From Terfezia claveryi (taxonomy: Eukaryota; Ascomycota; Pezizomycetes; Pezizales; Pezizaceae): a stretch of 64,000 nt of DNA. The DNA is taken from assembly GCA_015179025.1 (NCBI GenBank), contig WHUX01000151.1, positions 62,001 through 126,000 of the forward strand, given 5' to 3'. Of the stretch, positions 1-11,021 are shown in pieces (the stretch's first letter is position 1; each line of letters begins with the position of its first letter). A program made the translations under genes and the position numbers. The notes beneath the pieces were generated by a model. The model saw only the letters and a program-made list of their open reading frames with translations. It was not told the origin of the DNA and made no database searches.

Positions 1-386
1 GTTTCACATAGCTGAATTTACCTCCTCCTGGTTGGTATAGGCAAAACAATCCTCATTCCTCTCACTGCATCTCTCTATGTCCCTGGTACCCTCGCCTCTG
101 TAGACACTGTTATAGTCGACATTGGTACAGGGTACTACATCGAGAAGAGCACAACGGATGCACAGGCATTTTACAAGAACAAAGTGGATAGTATACAGCA
201 GAATATAATAGATTTAGAGAAGATCATTACCCAAAAATCACAGAATGTGAGGATCGTGGAAGAAGGTTTGTCCATTACCGATTCCTGAAATCCTATGCGG
301 GTACTAACATCTTTGAGGTAGTCTTACGTCAAAAAATGTTGGGCGGAGTGGGAGGAAGTGGGACAGCAGCAGGATCCTCTGCGTGA
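1..386 (+). CDS. GIM5: Prefoldin subunit 5 (alpha-type), 3' part only
   Basis: C-terminal part of prefoldin subunit 5, a subunit of the cytosolic hexamer that hands unfolded actin and tubulin to the CCT chaperonin. The window opens inside an intron ending at about base 40. Exons are about 41-265 and 322-386, with a 56-bp intron carrying an ACTAAC branch site. The exon encodes KTILIPLTASLYVPG, which matches the beta-hairpin region of alpha prefoldins, then a heptad-rich helix ending VRIVEE-VLRQKM. A short Gly/Ser tail, GGVGGSGTAAGSSA, closes the protein with a TGA at 384-386. The 5' exons lie outside the window. It converges with TRAPPC11 across 192 bp. The family call is firm because length, hairpin motif and coiled coil all fit. 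The upstream splice partner cannot be seen. Confidence 0.85.
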
Positions 387-578
387 TGATAATAAATAAA
401 CCCATGCAGTACATATTATATCCTATGCAAACCTGGACTGGCGGTGTAAACCGCAAATCACCTACTGTGTGGGGCGCTTTTCCCCTCGGTAATACCTAAA
501 GCTCCATATATACTGGAAAATACCGGAGTTGAATCCCCAAGACCTTTTATGTCAGAGAGAATTCGGTTGTCTATTCGG

Positions 579-3500
579 CTACTGCCGTTCCTGATCTTGT
601 TCCTTCATATCTCCTTTCTCATGTCCCCCTTCATCCCACCCACCTACCCAAACCCCTACCCCCTTCTCCTTATCAATAGCCATAGTTCCTCGAGCTCCTG
701 CAGGTATACAAGCCAACGTCTTATTGAAGTACCTATCTTCCACCCTTAACACTGGCCTAATCCAAGCATTTCTGACGAATGGCCATATGTGATACCTAAT
801 ATCGACCTTACTTAAAGGGGCAAGCTGCAATGCACTCTGCTTCGGCCCCGAGAATGCAAAAGCTTCATTTGCTTCCATAATGATGTTGAAAGTGAGGAAG
901 TAATTAGTCGGGTTTTCAACCGTGTACTTAAGGTGAATATGGAGCGGTGGTATAGGTGCCTTCTTTGCTACTGCCAGAACACGGGGTTCACTACCATATA
1001 TCGGTAGCCGGGGAATGGCTATTTTGGTCGTATTGAGAGTACTCTGGCCCGGGGTCGTTTTCCGACGCCATTTGATGTAGAGAATTGTCTCCAGGAATGA
1101 CGGCCGGCGATCTTCAAATGACATGCGTTGAATGTCCAAAGGGAAACTTAGTTCGGCTGCTTTAAAGGTATCCAATACTATATAGCTCAATTAGCTTAAA
1201 TTCCACAGAATAAATACCCTAAGGCAAATGTATACCTATTTCCAAGCCTTTTTCTGATACTGGTTGTAACGGTTTACATTGTAATCCGTCCCCAATATTT
1301 GTCACCTGCAGCTCCCACTCATCAACCACAATTGCCGCTCCGGCGCGCCGCTCAACAGCATCAACTGTCTCCCATTCAGCTTCTAGATTCGTCAGCAGGG
1401 CTGTCAAACACCATCTCTGTCTGAGCCCCGTCGGTTGTATTTTCCCTTCTTCATCCGGTGTGAACAAATCCTCATTTATGTCAAAATAACTAGGCCACTT
1501 ATCTGGATGTACTCGTGGGGCCCACTCATGTCCTAAGGAGAACGGTGAAACTATGGCTATATTCACGGAGAGGGACTTGGCAATAGGTGTTTCGGGATCT
1601 GAGAGGAGGTTATAATGCACGGTGATTTCAATCACCGTATCAATGGGTTGGGAGTAGGCTGGGAATGTAAATCGTGAGGGCACACGAGCTGTGGCAGGTA
1701 TTCGTCCAAGCGGATACAGAGATGGAGTGGCAGGTAAAATTTGGCCATCAGGAGATAACCATGTGATGACGGGTTCTGAAGGTTTAGCCTAGTTCAACAC
1801 TGGGGAGTGTAGGAGCACACTCACCTTGGTTTTGAGGGTAACCGCTGATCTTCACATCGAGTGACGCCTCTGCCTCCTCTTCCTCGTCGTTACAAATCTC
1901 AAATCTAACATCAATAGTCTCATCTATGAATGCTGGTGTGTTCAGGTTGTCGATTTTCACTTCCATCTTCGGTGGTTTAGGTAGAATCCTTCTCCATGTT
2001 AATGACAGTGAGACGGAATGAGATCCCGTGATACCTACTTAAGAGCAGTTGGTTCCTCACTCCTCACTGGCTTCTTCCTAAACCCTCCGGTTCTATCCTG
2101 TATCCACCATGCGGCATTCCCACCGCTTGGTGTCACTTCTCCTCGACTCCTTTTTCTGCTTCCCGACCCAAGGTTACCTCCGATTCCTAATTCGTCTGTC
2201 CATCCCTCATCATCTTGTTGTAGAACTACCAGATATTCGAGCTCGTAGTCATCAATATTTATTTCAAATGTCGCAGCCATGGCTTTTGCCTCTCCTGCTT
2301 CGCGTAATATAGTAGAGAGTTCGATAATTTTGGTTTCCCCAGGGTACAGCGATAAATCTGTAGAGGCTGTGAGAAAAGATTTTGGCGAAGTAGGCGATGG
2401 CTGGAGATCATCATGGTTGACGACTTGATCCTGAAGTCTGCCTTTCAGATCTATATATCGTATATTTGATGAGTCCGGTACAGGAAGCACCACGGAGGAT
2501 TCGTGAGTGAGCATTATAGTTTTTAGCCTCCCTTCAAACGTGATCTTGATTGAAGACCACACCACAGGAGCCGAGTCCTTGTGGGCGTTTGAACTCATAA
2601 CCAGCTGTGAAACAATAGCATCACCGACACATGCATTGGCAGTTTTAAATGTGTATGAGGCGGATACTTCATTCCAATATTTGTTATCAGCGAGATACGT
2701 CTATAGCAACTCTCTGGGGCCGTTCACCTACAGAATGGTACCACATCCTCCTCTCTCAGAGCAATTACTGGCCTTGCTCCGCCGCTTCGCCTGGCACCGA
2801 GACAATTCATCAGATTGTATGTCCATCCTTTCTTTTTCGAAAACTTTGATGACAGCAATTCCAATTCTGCGGCAACCTGTTGCCCCCGGTCTCCACTCTT
2901 CGTGCACTCAACAATCCTCCACAGTACTTCCTCCAATACTGGAATCCAGTTCTCTTGCCTGTAGGCTTGGGCTAACACCTTTAGTTGTCTCGAAGCCTCA
3001 ACCCAGTCACAATTGCTACCTCTTTCCATTTTCAATCTCGCAATGTTATGGGACATCATATCTCCCATCCTCTTTTGACCCTTTGCAAGAAACTCTTTCT
3101 TTGCCAGCTCAAACAAATCAATTTGAATCCCATAATGATCTACCTTTGTTAGCTCGTCACTTGGAAGAGAACATAAGTAGTCATCGAACGGCTCAGACTC
3201 TGTGTACATTAAGACCCGAGCATGTCTATCTGCTGCATAATTTGCTGCTGACAGATAGTAAAATCCCGGGTGATGTAAATGCTCTCTTGGGCTGATCTTC
3301 TCAGGATACTGTACATTCTTCTCAGGTACTATATATATCTGCATATTTGAATTCAGAGCTACTGATGGAATCAAGGTATTGGGAGAGCCTGGGGCGATGG
3401 GTGCAAAGACATGCAGGTTTGCAGACTGAAGGAGCTCCGCAAATACTCGATTCCAGGTGCTCATCCACGCTGCAAAGCCGTAGCTGTATTTACACTGTTA

Positions 3501-4834
3501 ACAAGTCTTAGAACAGGCAACCTGATATATTGAGCTCACTCACGTCTGTGTTCCCTTGCCCTTGGCATCGATGAGATCCCGCATTTTTATGATGTGATAC
3601 TCCCATCTCCGCACGGCAGCAGTCCAGGATTCTAGCCACAGAAGGCATCTCAAAATCCTGATTGATAGAATATCTGCTAAGAGCCTCGCCTCCAACCAAC
3701 GCCCACTCCAGGAATTTGTTGTCGACATTATATCCTGTATTAGACTTTCATATGCTATCTCATAACTACGTGCTGCCGTATCCATTTCTTGCCTAAACTC
3801 CGCAAATATGCCAAGCTTAATTTCATATCGAATTCCCCATCCTGCGTCTGAGAGCGTTGTAGAAGCAGCGGTTGGGGGCACCGTGGGAAGTGGAATTGGG
3901 TTCTTCCTTTTTCGGCGGGAATGCTTGGAGAGATCTCTATAATGCTCCAAAGCCGACCCGAACAGTCTAAGCTGTACGTTCCTCACAAATGACTGTATTT
4001 CAATTGGACTAGAAGGTGACGGAAGAAAGAAGAGCGTAGAATTGTTTTCTAAGTTAGTAGATCGCCTTATTACGCCCAGCCTCTCATCAATTTCTGGAGA
4101 ATGGAGGACGGATTTCTCAGCTAGGATGATGACCGTAAACTTTGTGCGGCGGGCGTTTGTTTCAGTAGGAGAGCCTGACCCTACAACATTCGTGGAAATT
4201 GATGTCCCAAACTGCTTTTTGAGGTCATTAATCGCTTTGATAAGCTCATTGTCTTTCTGCGTCTGCATATTGCTGTCCGGTGTCTCTGTATAAAGCTCGA
4301 AACATGGAATGAAGACCGACGGTATCAGATCCTGATGCTTTCGCATCCAGAGAGGTGTCATGACTCCATCAGGAAAGATGGGCGATTGCGGCGACAGAGG
4401 CGATAGTGGAGAGTGAAGTGTACGGACTGCTGGGCTTTCTAATGTCGGGGATGTTGGAAGTACTGGTTCTGGCGGATTTGCTTTGCGTGGTGGTAGAACG
4501 AAGTCCTGAAACAACCTGTAAGCATTGAGCCCTATTTTATAGAATGAGAGAAGCTCACCCTCCCTATAGCCTTCACTCGGAAGACAGGATTTGGCCCTCT
4601 CGAGTTTGCGAGATTGCGCCCAGACTTGCCAGACCATATTCCGGATGCATTTGTCGCCAGGAAGCATCTCAACAGGGCGTTGGCGAGAGGGGTGTCCACT
4701 GGAGGTACTGGGCAGCTGATGCAAGTAGAACCGGGACCAGCAGCTTGAGAGAACTCTAGGGTGGGGTTCCGCAGGCCGGAGAGCACCAGAAGAGGGGTAT
4801 TGTGCTCCACATAATAGTGGGGATATGCATCCAT
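579..4834 (-). CDS. TRAPPC11: TRAPP complex subunit 11 (Foie-gras/Gryzun protein)
   Basis: Subunit of a TRAPP membrane-tethering complex acting at ER-Golgi steps. Seven exons: 4559-4834, 3544-4505, 2732-3483, 2039-2666, 1825-1988, 1236-1775 and 579-1177, giving about 1306 residues, usual for fungal TRAPPC11. The N-terminus reads MDAYPHYYVEHNTPLLVLSGL and is followed by FRVKAIGR, both typical of fungal members. The Foie-gras_1 region includes EHYRDLSKHSRRKRK, RYEIKLGIFAEFRQEMD and EARLLADILSIRILRCLLW. The C-terminal Gryzun part starts ILPKPPKMEVKI and ends near RPVLRVEDRYFNKTL. I chose the ATG at 4834 because it begins the conserved MDAYP. The intron at 2667-2731 is the least certain: a shorter alternative (3' site just after the CTATAG near 2690) also keeps frame. 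The gene is divergent from RXT2 across 423 bp. The separate large TRAPP subunit TRS120 was considered, but the Foie-gras motifs fit TRAPPC11 better. Confidence 0.93.
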
Positions 4835-5257
4835 AAGCAATAATTGGCGCCGGTACGAGGTATAGTGGGATGAGCGCCAGATAACTTTCGCAAGTGGGAT
4901 ATTGGATGTGGATGCTCTGGATGGACGTCTCTTAATGCATGTATGTCATTTCTACGGTTAAATCCTCCACTTACATAAATCTTCGTCTAATAATGTCCGA
5001 ATTATGCCTGCAACACCCCTGTGGATTTGCGGTAGCGTGCTGCATATTCAGCATGCGACAGCAAGGCGCCATGGCATAATATGCATAATGCCCTTGGCAC
5101 CACCCCAACTTGTGGTTGTTTTCCCCTACACATTCCCGCCAGAGGTCAAGCATCTCGCACATGTTCCCTCTGGACTCTCCGACACTACTTGCGCCGCTCC
5201 TTTCCCCATCCTCAGTGTCCGCTCCCAGTGTCAAGAGCTCCTCAACACGAGCTCAGA
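4835..5257. promoter_or_regulatory. Shared divergent intergenic region TRAPPC11/RXT2
   Basis: These 423 bp separate two genes transcribed away from each other, so both promoters must lie here or extend into 5' untranslated exons. No clear TATA box is present. Short open frames here lack conserved protein features. Core elements cannot be placed by eye. Confidence 0.5.
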
Positions 5258-6816
5258 ATGGCTGAACGAGCGGCCCTCTTGGAACTTGTCACGTAACTTT
5301 TCCCCTCATTACAACTACTCTCGCCTTGCCTCACCGCACCTGCGGCCTGGGTGAAGCCCAATTCATGGGCTCCTTCGCTGACCTTTTGCCTCTGAGGTTT
5401 AGGAACTTCAAAGCTGCCCTCAAGAGGAAGGGAGATGGTACAATCTTACTCCAGCCAATCTGGAACTGAAATCAACCAACTAACCATCGCCAAACACATT
5501 AGAATCGGAATCCGATGACTCGATAGCATATCCTAGTAATCGTGGCCGGAAACTCAAACGTCGAGCTCGCTACGTCCGTGAAGGGCAGTTGGATGCACCA
5601 ACGGGACCGAAGGTTTACAAAGAGGTGATTTTTATCGCAGGAACGTTCCCCACTGACACAACTAACATTCTATAGAAAGTAGAGTATGGAGGCGCCCAGC
5701 GATATATTATTCACCGTTACAAGAGAAGAAGACGAGATGAGGATGAGGAGGAAGAGAGCAACGGAGACAGCGAAGAGACTATCGAAGAGGACGACCCATT
5801 CGACCAAGTTGACATTGAAAGTAACGACCCCTAGAATCATTCAGCTTTTCTTTCCATCTAATAACATGCTGGATAACCTGACAAACTCTCCAGAAATCCT
5901 TGCGCCAATAAATCATCCCGCCGACTTACCCTCACACCCAACTCTCTCACGGCCCTACACCTCTCGCATAATCGACCAACTCTGCCAGCAAGCCCTTGAA
6001 ATAATGCAACCCGAGCATGAACATACAATAGCAATAAAAAACCTCCTCACCACCTTCCTTGGGGACGACGAATTTGCGAGTCTTGGAAAACTTGAGCAGC
6101 CAGAGATGCCGGAATTCATACGACAAGCACAAGAAGCCACCAACCAACAGAAATCTATGACGAACGGGACTTCAAAAGAGAAAGAAGTCAACGGTATTGA
6201 GAATAATACAGCAGAACCAGGACAAGGCGCCTTAAAAATATCAGAGGATGGGAAATCGAAAGACGCAATGGAGCTAGACACAGAAGAGGAACATGAAGAT
6301 AATACTAATCTCCCAGCACCTACTCGCATGACCACGCGTTCCCTCCAGCAACAACAGCAGCAAGAAGCCGCCTCCCCGCCTCCACCAGAACCTGCCTCCC
6401 CTCGGCTAGACATTGACCCATTCTTCTTCCCACCTGCCTACGCCGTCGACCGAGACTTCGGCATCCCAGCAAACGAAGCTGAAGAGACACGGCGATTGTT
6501 ATTAGCCGCTGTCCAGCGCCAGGAAGAGTTCATGCGTGGGTTGAATAAAGTGTACTCTGGGCTACTGCAAGCTAAACACAAAAAACAGGATGTATGGAGG
6601 TGGTGCAGAGCAATGGAAGGAGTGAGGCAGTACCATGCGTCAAAGACTGAGAGGGATATCTCGGAGATTACTGAGGAGGAGATGACAGTAGGTCTACCGG
6701 ATAATGAAGATTGGTATGACAAGGAAGAGTGGAAACTGGATGCGCCATTAGTAAAAGGGAAGGAGGAGGAAGAGGAGGAAGAGAAGACGAAGAAAACCAG
6801 GGGCAGAAGAGCATAA
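5258..6816 (+). CDS. RXT2: RXT2-like subunit of the Rpd3L histone deacetylase complex
   Basis: Nuclear transcriptional regulator homologous to Rxt2, a subunit of the large Rpd3 (Rpd3L) histone deacetylase complex. Five exons: 5258-5292, 5403-5437, 5503-5624, 5676-5820 and 5894-6816, giving 419 residues with consistent phase. The diagnostic RXT2_N segment runs over residues of about 10-95: KAALKRKGDESESDDS, SNRGRKLKRRARYVREGQLD, then YGGAQRYIIHRYKRRRRDED. A second conserved block, ILAPINHPADLPSHPTLSRP, follows the 73-bp fourth intron. The rest is low complexity: a short polyQ, a Pro-rich stretch (SPPPPEPASPR) and a C-terminal acidic tail ending KKTRGRRA. The start ATG was chosen because MAERAALLELVTNFKAALKRK joins cleanly through introns 1 and 2. 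The N-terminal exons are only 35 nt each and would be missed by ORF calling. Confidence 0.92.
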
Positions 6817-7792
6817 TTTGGTGAGGTGGAGGTTAGTCCTGTCACATCTGGTATCTGTTTCTTGTTTATATCCTACTGTTTTGTTTTGGGGGAGTATTTG
6901 GTTTTTGATTTGGGAGTGATGGTTTATTTTGCTGTTGCATTTTGTGGTAAGTGTAGGCTACCCGTCCAACCCAAGAGGCGGATGGATACAGCGGCTGACA
7001 CATGTGTCTGTGTGTCATGCAAACAGAAGTTTTATTTGATCTGTTATCTGGAGTTTCATACCCCTAGCATCACTATTAGAAGCAATCTAACTGTCTCCGA
7101 TGGGGGTATCATGTGTCCTCGAATATTAGTAAACGTTGGGTAGGGAAAATATGAGTTTCAAAATGAGTGCGCCAAATAAGTGCATTAAATAAGTGCGTGT
7201 ATGTAGATTAGATCAAAAGGCGGGAAACTGAGGGTAACGCCCGATACACCGTTAACGCTTCTAGCAGTCCCTACTCCTAGGACCTTTATAATTGCACTGT
7301 GACATGAAAATCTCAGAGTGTATTATATATTCCACGAGGTTTGAGTATCATCTTATCATTAGCGAAATTAAGTAATTTCCCTTCGTGAAGGGACGAGTCT
7401 ATGGTAAATAGATATCATCAGTCAGTCGTCTGCGCTATCGGTAAGTTATGCACACACACACCCCAAATTGGACGTATAAAGAAACCGGGTAAACAAACTC
7501 TTAAAATCAATCAAACCATATATTCCGACTTAGAATGTTCGGCCTGGTACTGACATCTCCGAGTTGCGATTCCAAGTCCCGGTCCACTGCTTTTGGTGCT
7601 GCCGTAATACTCAGCCCTGATGCAGTAGGCTACATAGCGTATCTAACGGGTTATGCAATAGCTGCCTGGGTAGTCTCATCTGCCTGGGCTGCATAGCACA
7701 TACCGATCTCTCCTCCCTGCCCTCCTCCCTCCCCACCACACCCAACACCCCAACACAACACCCAAAAACCCAAAAACCTGTTTGCATCTCAG
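6817..7792. other. Intergenic gap RXT2-HbrB
   Basis: No supported gene. A weak ORF at 6826-7143 shows no domain and looks like 3' UTR. Around 7155-7200 a near-decamer AAATAAGTGC is repeated three times at about 13-bp spacing (first copy AAATGAGTGC). The 3' part becomes very C/A-rich (about 7720-7780) and probably holds the 5' leader or first exon of the next gene. One candidate first exon is the ATG at 7535 followed by a GT donor at 7547. Confidence 0.5.
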
Positions 7793-8132
7793 GAACCACG
7801 CAAACAGCTCAACTCACACCCGGCAGCCTTCAATAATGAACTCCCGCCGCTCCCCCGCACCAATCACAAGCAGCCCCTCCTCTCCGACCCCCCCGCCGCT
7901 TCCCTGCCTCCACCACCCCCCGTCATCTCCTCCACTTACCGCGCGCGCTCCCCCTCCTCCTCCTCTGCCGCCTCCGCAGCTTCTACATCGTCTCTCTCGT
8001 CGATCTTCCAGTCCACACCCACCTCCAAAAATATGCCCCTGCGCACACCTACGGCCCATCCTTCGTCGGGCTACTTTGACCCATACACCTCCTCCTCCCA
8101 GCAATTGCAGCAACAGCAACAGCAACAGCAAG

Positions 8133-8175
<43 letters not shown>

Positions 8176-9918
8176 CCACACTTCCCCGCAGCAGCAGACC
8201 ACGGCGCAAATGGTCGCCACACAAGCAGCCATGCAAGCCTCTACCGCCGCAAAGAAACGCACCGCACCCAGTCCCAAATCTCCTCCTGGCCCGTCCTCCT
8301 CAAGTATCTCTGCTACAACCGCTGCAACCGCCATAATGCCCAGATCCATCCTCGAAAATCACTTCGACGCATCCTCCTCCTCCGTCAGCCTAGGGAGCAC
8401 CTCTGCCAACAGCTCCACCGCCACCATCACGCCCCGCGACCTCCTCCAATCTTCCCCGGGTTCAAACTCTACTACTACAACTAGCGCCCCTGCAGCCCTA
8501 CCGGCGCACCAAACCTCCCCTACAGCCATTAAAAAAGAATCCATCTCCAAAATGAACAAACTGTTCTCGTCCCGCATCGTCGGCAGCTCCAGCAGCGCAA
8601 CAGCCTCCTCCACCGACTTGAAGCACAGCATCAAGCCCCCCCCCTCCCCCTCAAAAATCCCCCACAGCATCATCTCCAACCCCATCCCGCGCATCACCGG
8701 CTCAGAACGCAAGCCTTCTGTTAGTGATAAATTTAACCCCTCCGCCTCCACCATCACCCTAGTCGGCGCCGCCACCGCAACCGGTTCAGGCATAGGAGTC
8801 AATTTTGGCGGAGAGGTCTTCAGCTATGCGCCCCCCCAAGCTCCATATGCAAGCAGCATCTACTCTTCCTCCCCCCCCCGGACCGAAGGTCGGGAGAAGG
8901 AGCACAGCAGAACGCACTTTCTGAGAGTTAGAAAGGAGAAGGACACACTTGCCCTCAGCTCCGCTAGCTCAAACAGCAAAGCCGTCAGCCTCGATGGCGG
9001 TTCAATTTACTCCTTCATCCCCGCCTCCCCCTCAGCAACATCCCACCACTCCAAATCCTCCTCCTCCAAAGCCGCCGCCGCATTATGCGAAGACGGGACC
9101 CCCATCCGCGGGAAAGACGGGAAAGATAAACACCATCACCTCGACGATCCCACCTCTATCGGCACCGCAGAGGACTGGAATTTCGTCCGAAGAGCAATGG
9201 GGGCCCTGTTTGATGGAGAGCCATTGAGGACGCCGGTCGAGGATATGAACAAGTATGTGGCTGCGCATATTAGGAGGTGTAAGAGCCAACATATACCCCT
9301 CAAGATGCTACTAGCGGACGTGGTAGATATTTTGGATGGGGGGATGATGAGTTTGGATCCGGGACTGGCGGGGATCGCGGATGATAGGGTGCTTGTGGGC
9401 AAGTTAGTGGAGATTTGGGGTTTTGTCTGGCGTGGGATACTACCATACTGGGAAGCAGTTATGCTCCCGTTAAAAAGCGAGGGCCGGAGGCCCCAGGACT
9501 GGGGTGATGGTGGTGGTGGCTCAGGAGTAGAGAAAGATCTAGCTCACATAATGGATACACGGCGCATGGCATTAGTATCGTTTAGGGACAACGTTGTCTT
9601 ACCCTTATTTAGCCGATTACGAAGTAACCCCCCCGGGCATTACATTTGATATCCCCACTGCTAACAATGGTGGTAGTTGTGTTTTCACGGCTGCAGCTGG
9701 ATTTTAGCTCCGACCTGCCGAATGTCACAGAGTCGGTGGCGAGGGTGCTCCAGTGTATCGGTGTGCTGGCGAGTATTCTGAGTAACGATGAGGCACAGGG
9801 GAAGATTGATGAGCTGGCCAAGACGTTGAAGCATAATTGGCTTAGTAGGGGGAGAGCGGGGAGGAATCGGAGGGGGTTTGTGCCACAGAAGACGAGGGCC
9901 GTTGGGGGGGTTCTTTGA
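7793..9918 (+). CDS. BIT61: HbrB/Bit61/PRR5-type TORC2 subunit, 5' end unresolved
   Basis: Homolog of the HbrB-like family (yeast Bit61/Bit2, mammalian PRR5/Protor), accessory subunits of TOR complex 2, which controls actin polarity and sphingolipid signalling at the plasma membrane. The HbrB domain begins near 9168 with EDWNFVRRAMGALFDGE, then RTPVEDMNKYVAAHIRRC, WGFVWRGILPYWEAVMLPL and VVLPLFSRLR. An intron at 9624-9676 joins this to IVFSRLQLDFSSDLPNV and KTLKHNWLSRGRAGRNR in the last exon, 9677-9918. The N-terminal third is low complexity: polyQ, then Ser/Pro/Thr-rich. The first internal ATG is at 8033, but the same frame stays open and protein-like for 80 codons upstream, to an acceptor-like CATCTCAG at 7792. 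The true start is therefore probably in an upstream exon, possibly MFGL at 7535, which fits phase 0. Confidence 0.85.
8107..8174 (+). repeat. CAG/CAA polyglutamine tract in the HbrB-like gene
   Basis: Near-pure CAGCAA alternation encodes about 20 Gln with a single Glu interruption. It lies in the disordered N-terminal part, well before the conserved domain, so length variation should be tolerated. Confidence 0.9.
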
Positions 9919-10430
9919 TACCTTGCTTATTAGTCTCAGTTGGGAGGGGAGTTGGGAGTGGAGTGCATTGAAGGCGTTTTTTTTTTAATGAGGTTTCTCT
10001 TTTACCTTTTCTTTTCTTTTTTTTTTTTTTTTTGGTTTCTCCGGAAGTTTGTGGGAAGGTAATTCATTTTATTGTGCATGGTGTTGGTTTAGATTGGGTT
10101 GGGCCAAATTTGGCTTTTCTTTTTTGGGGGAATTATTCTTTTTGGATCGATATCGGTAGTAGGAGGAGAGTTACGTTTTCTTTTTGTATATTTAGTTACC
10201 CTGACGTTGCGGACGTTGTATAGGTACATATATCCCCGGAGAGAGGGAAAAACTTGCCAACCTGGATTTTATTAGATAGCGAACGCAAACACCTGCTCTG
10301 AATGTTAGATTTCTGGCTAATATATACTTGGATATATTGCCAGTACTATAGGGACTCCCTAGTTGGTATGAGATGTATAAGGCTTGAGGAAACATCCTGA
10401 AGAAACATCTTGAAGAAACATCATGCAATG

Positions 10431-10527
10431 GCCCCCATCACCCATCACCCATCACCCATCACCCATCACCCATCACCCATCACCCATCAACCCATCAACC
10501 CATAGCCCATCACCCATCACTCACCAC
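10431..10527. repeat. CCCATCA 7-bp tandem array
   Basis: At least seven perfect copies of CCCATCA, followed by degenerate copies (AACCCATCA, AGCCCATCA, CTCACCA). The array sits in the gap between the HbrB gene and VPS39 and stays open as a Pro-His-rich frame by chance. It is a microsatellite-type locus. Confidence 0.92.
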
Positions 10528-11021
10528 CTATTATTTACCTCTGTCCATGCTGCTGTATCAGCACTTGGACTGGGCTGTACGTGCGGTTGCTTACCAACGC
10601 AACACAATGACCGCATGCCCGGACTGAGTGATGCAGACATCCTGCTGGGAAAATCAACGACTCGTAATACATCTCAAAGTAGATATATGCCTGTGCCCAC
10701 TGAAGTTGCCTCAATATCACGACTGATTTTCTTTCTTCTCCTCATAACGCCCACGGGGTGTAGGTAGTCCGTCTGCAGCGTGCGGTGCATTGCATAAGTA
10801 CAAGAGTAGAATAGCTCTGCATCGTAACAACCAGCACATGCCCATCTCCATATCACAATTCACACTCGTCAACGGAAAGGTAGATGCTTCTAAACCCGCA
10901 AACAACAAACCCACCCAATCAATTCATCCAGCAAATCACAAACCCACTGGCCGGTCGGTCTATATCTAGAGCTGGCGGCGAGCCCGGAGGATAGAAAACC
11001 CTCGACATACCGCTCTAAGCA

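Noticed and set aside
579..4834. Assignment of this gene to TRS120/TRAPPC9
   Set aside because: The MDAYP start, YRDLSKHSRRKRK and LLADILSIRILRCLLW are Foie-gras/TRAPPC11 features.
7782..8349. Pro-rich, Leu-run and Cys-run frames over the polyQ region on both strands
   Set aside because: They are the alternative frames of the CAG/CAA repeat inside the HbrB-like gene and have no other content.
10431..10527. CCCATCA array as a CRISPR-like or telomeric repeat
   Set aside because: It is a pure 7-bp tandem repeat without spacers and does not match the fungal telomere unit TTAGGG.
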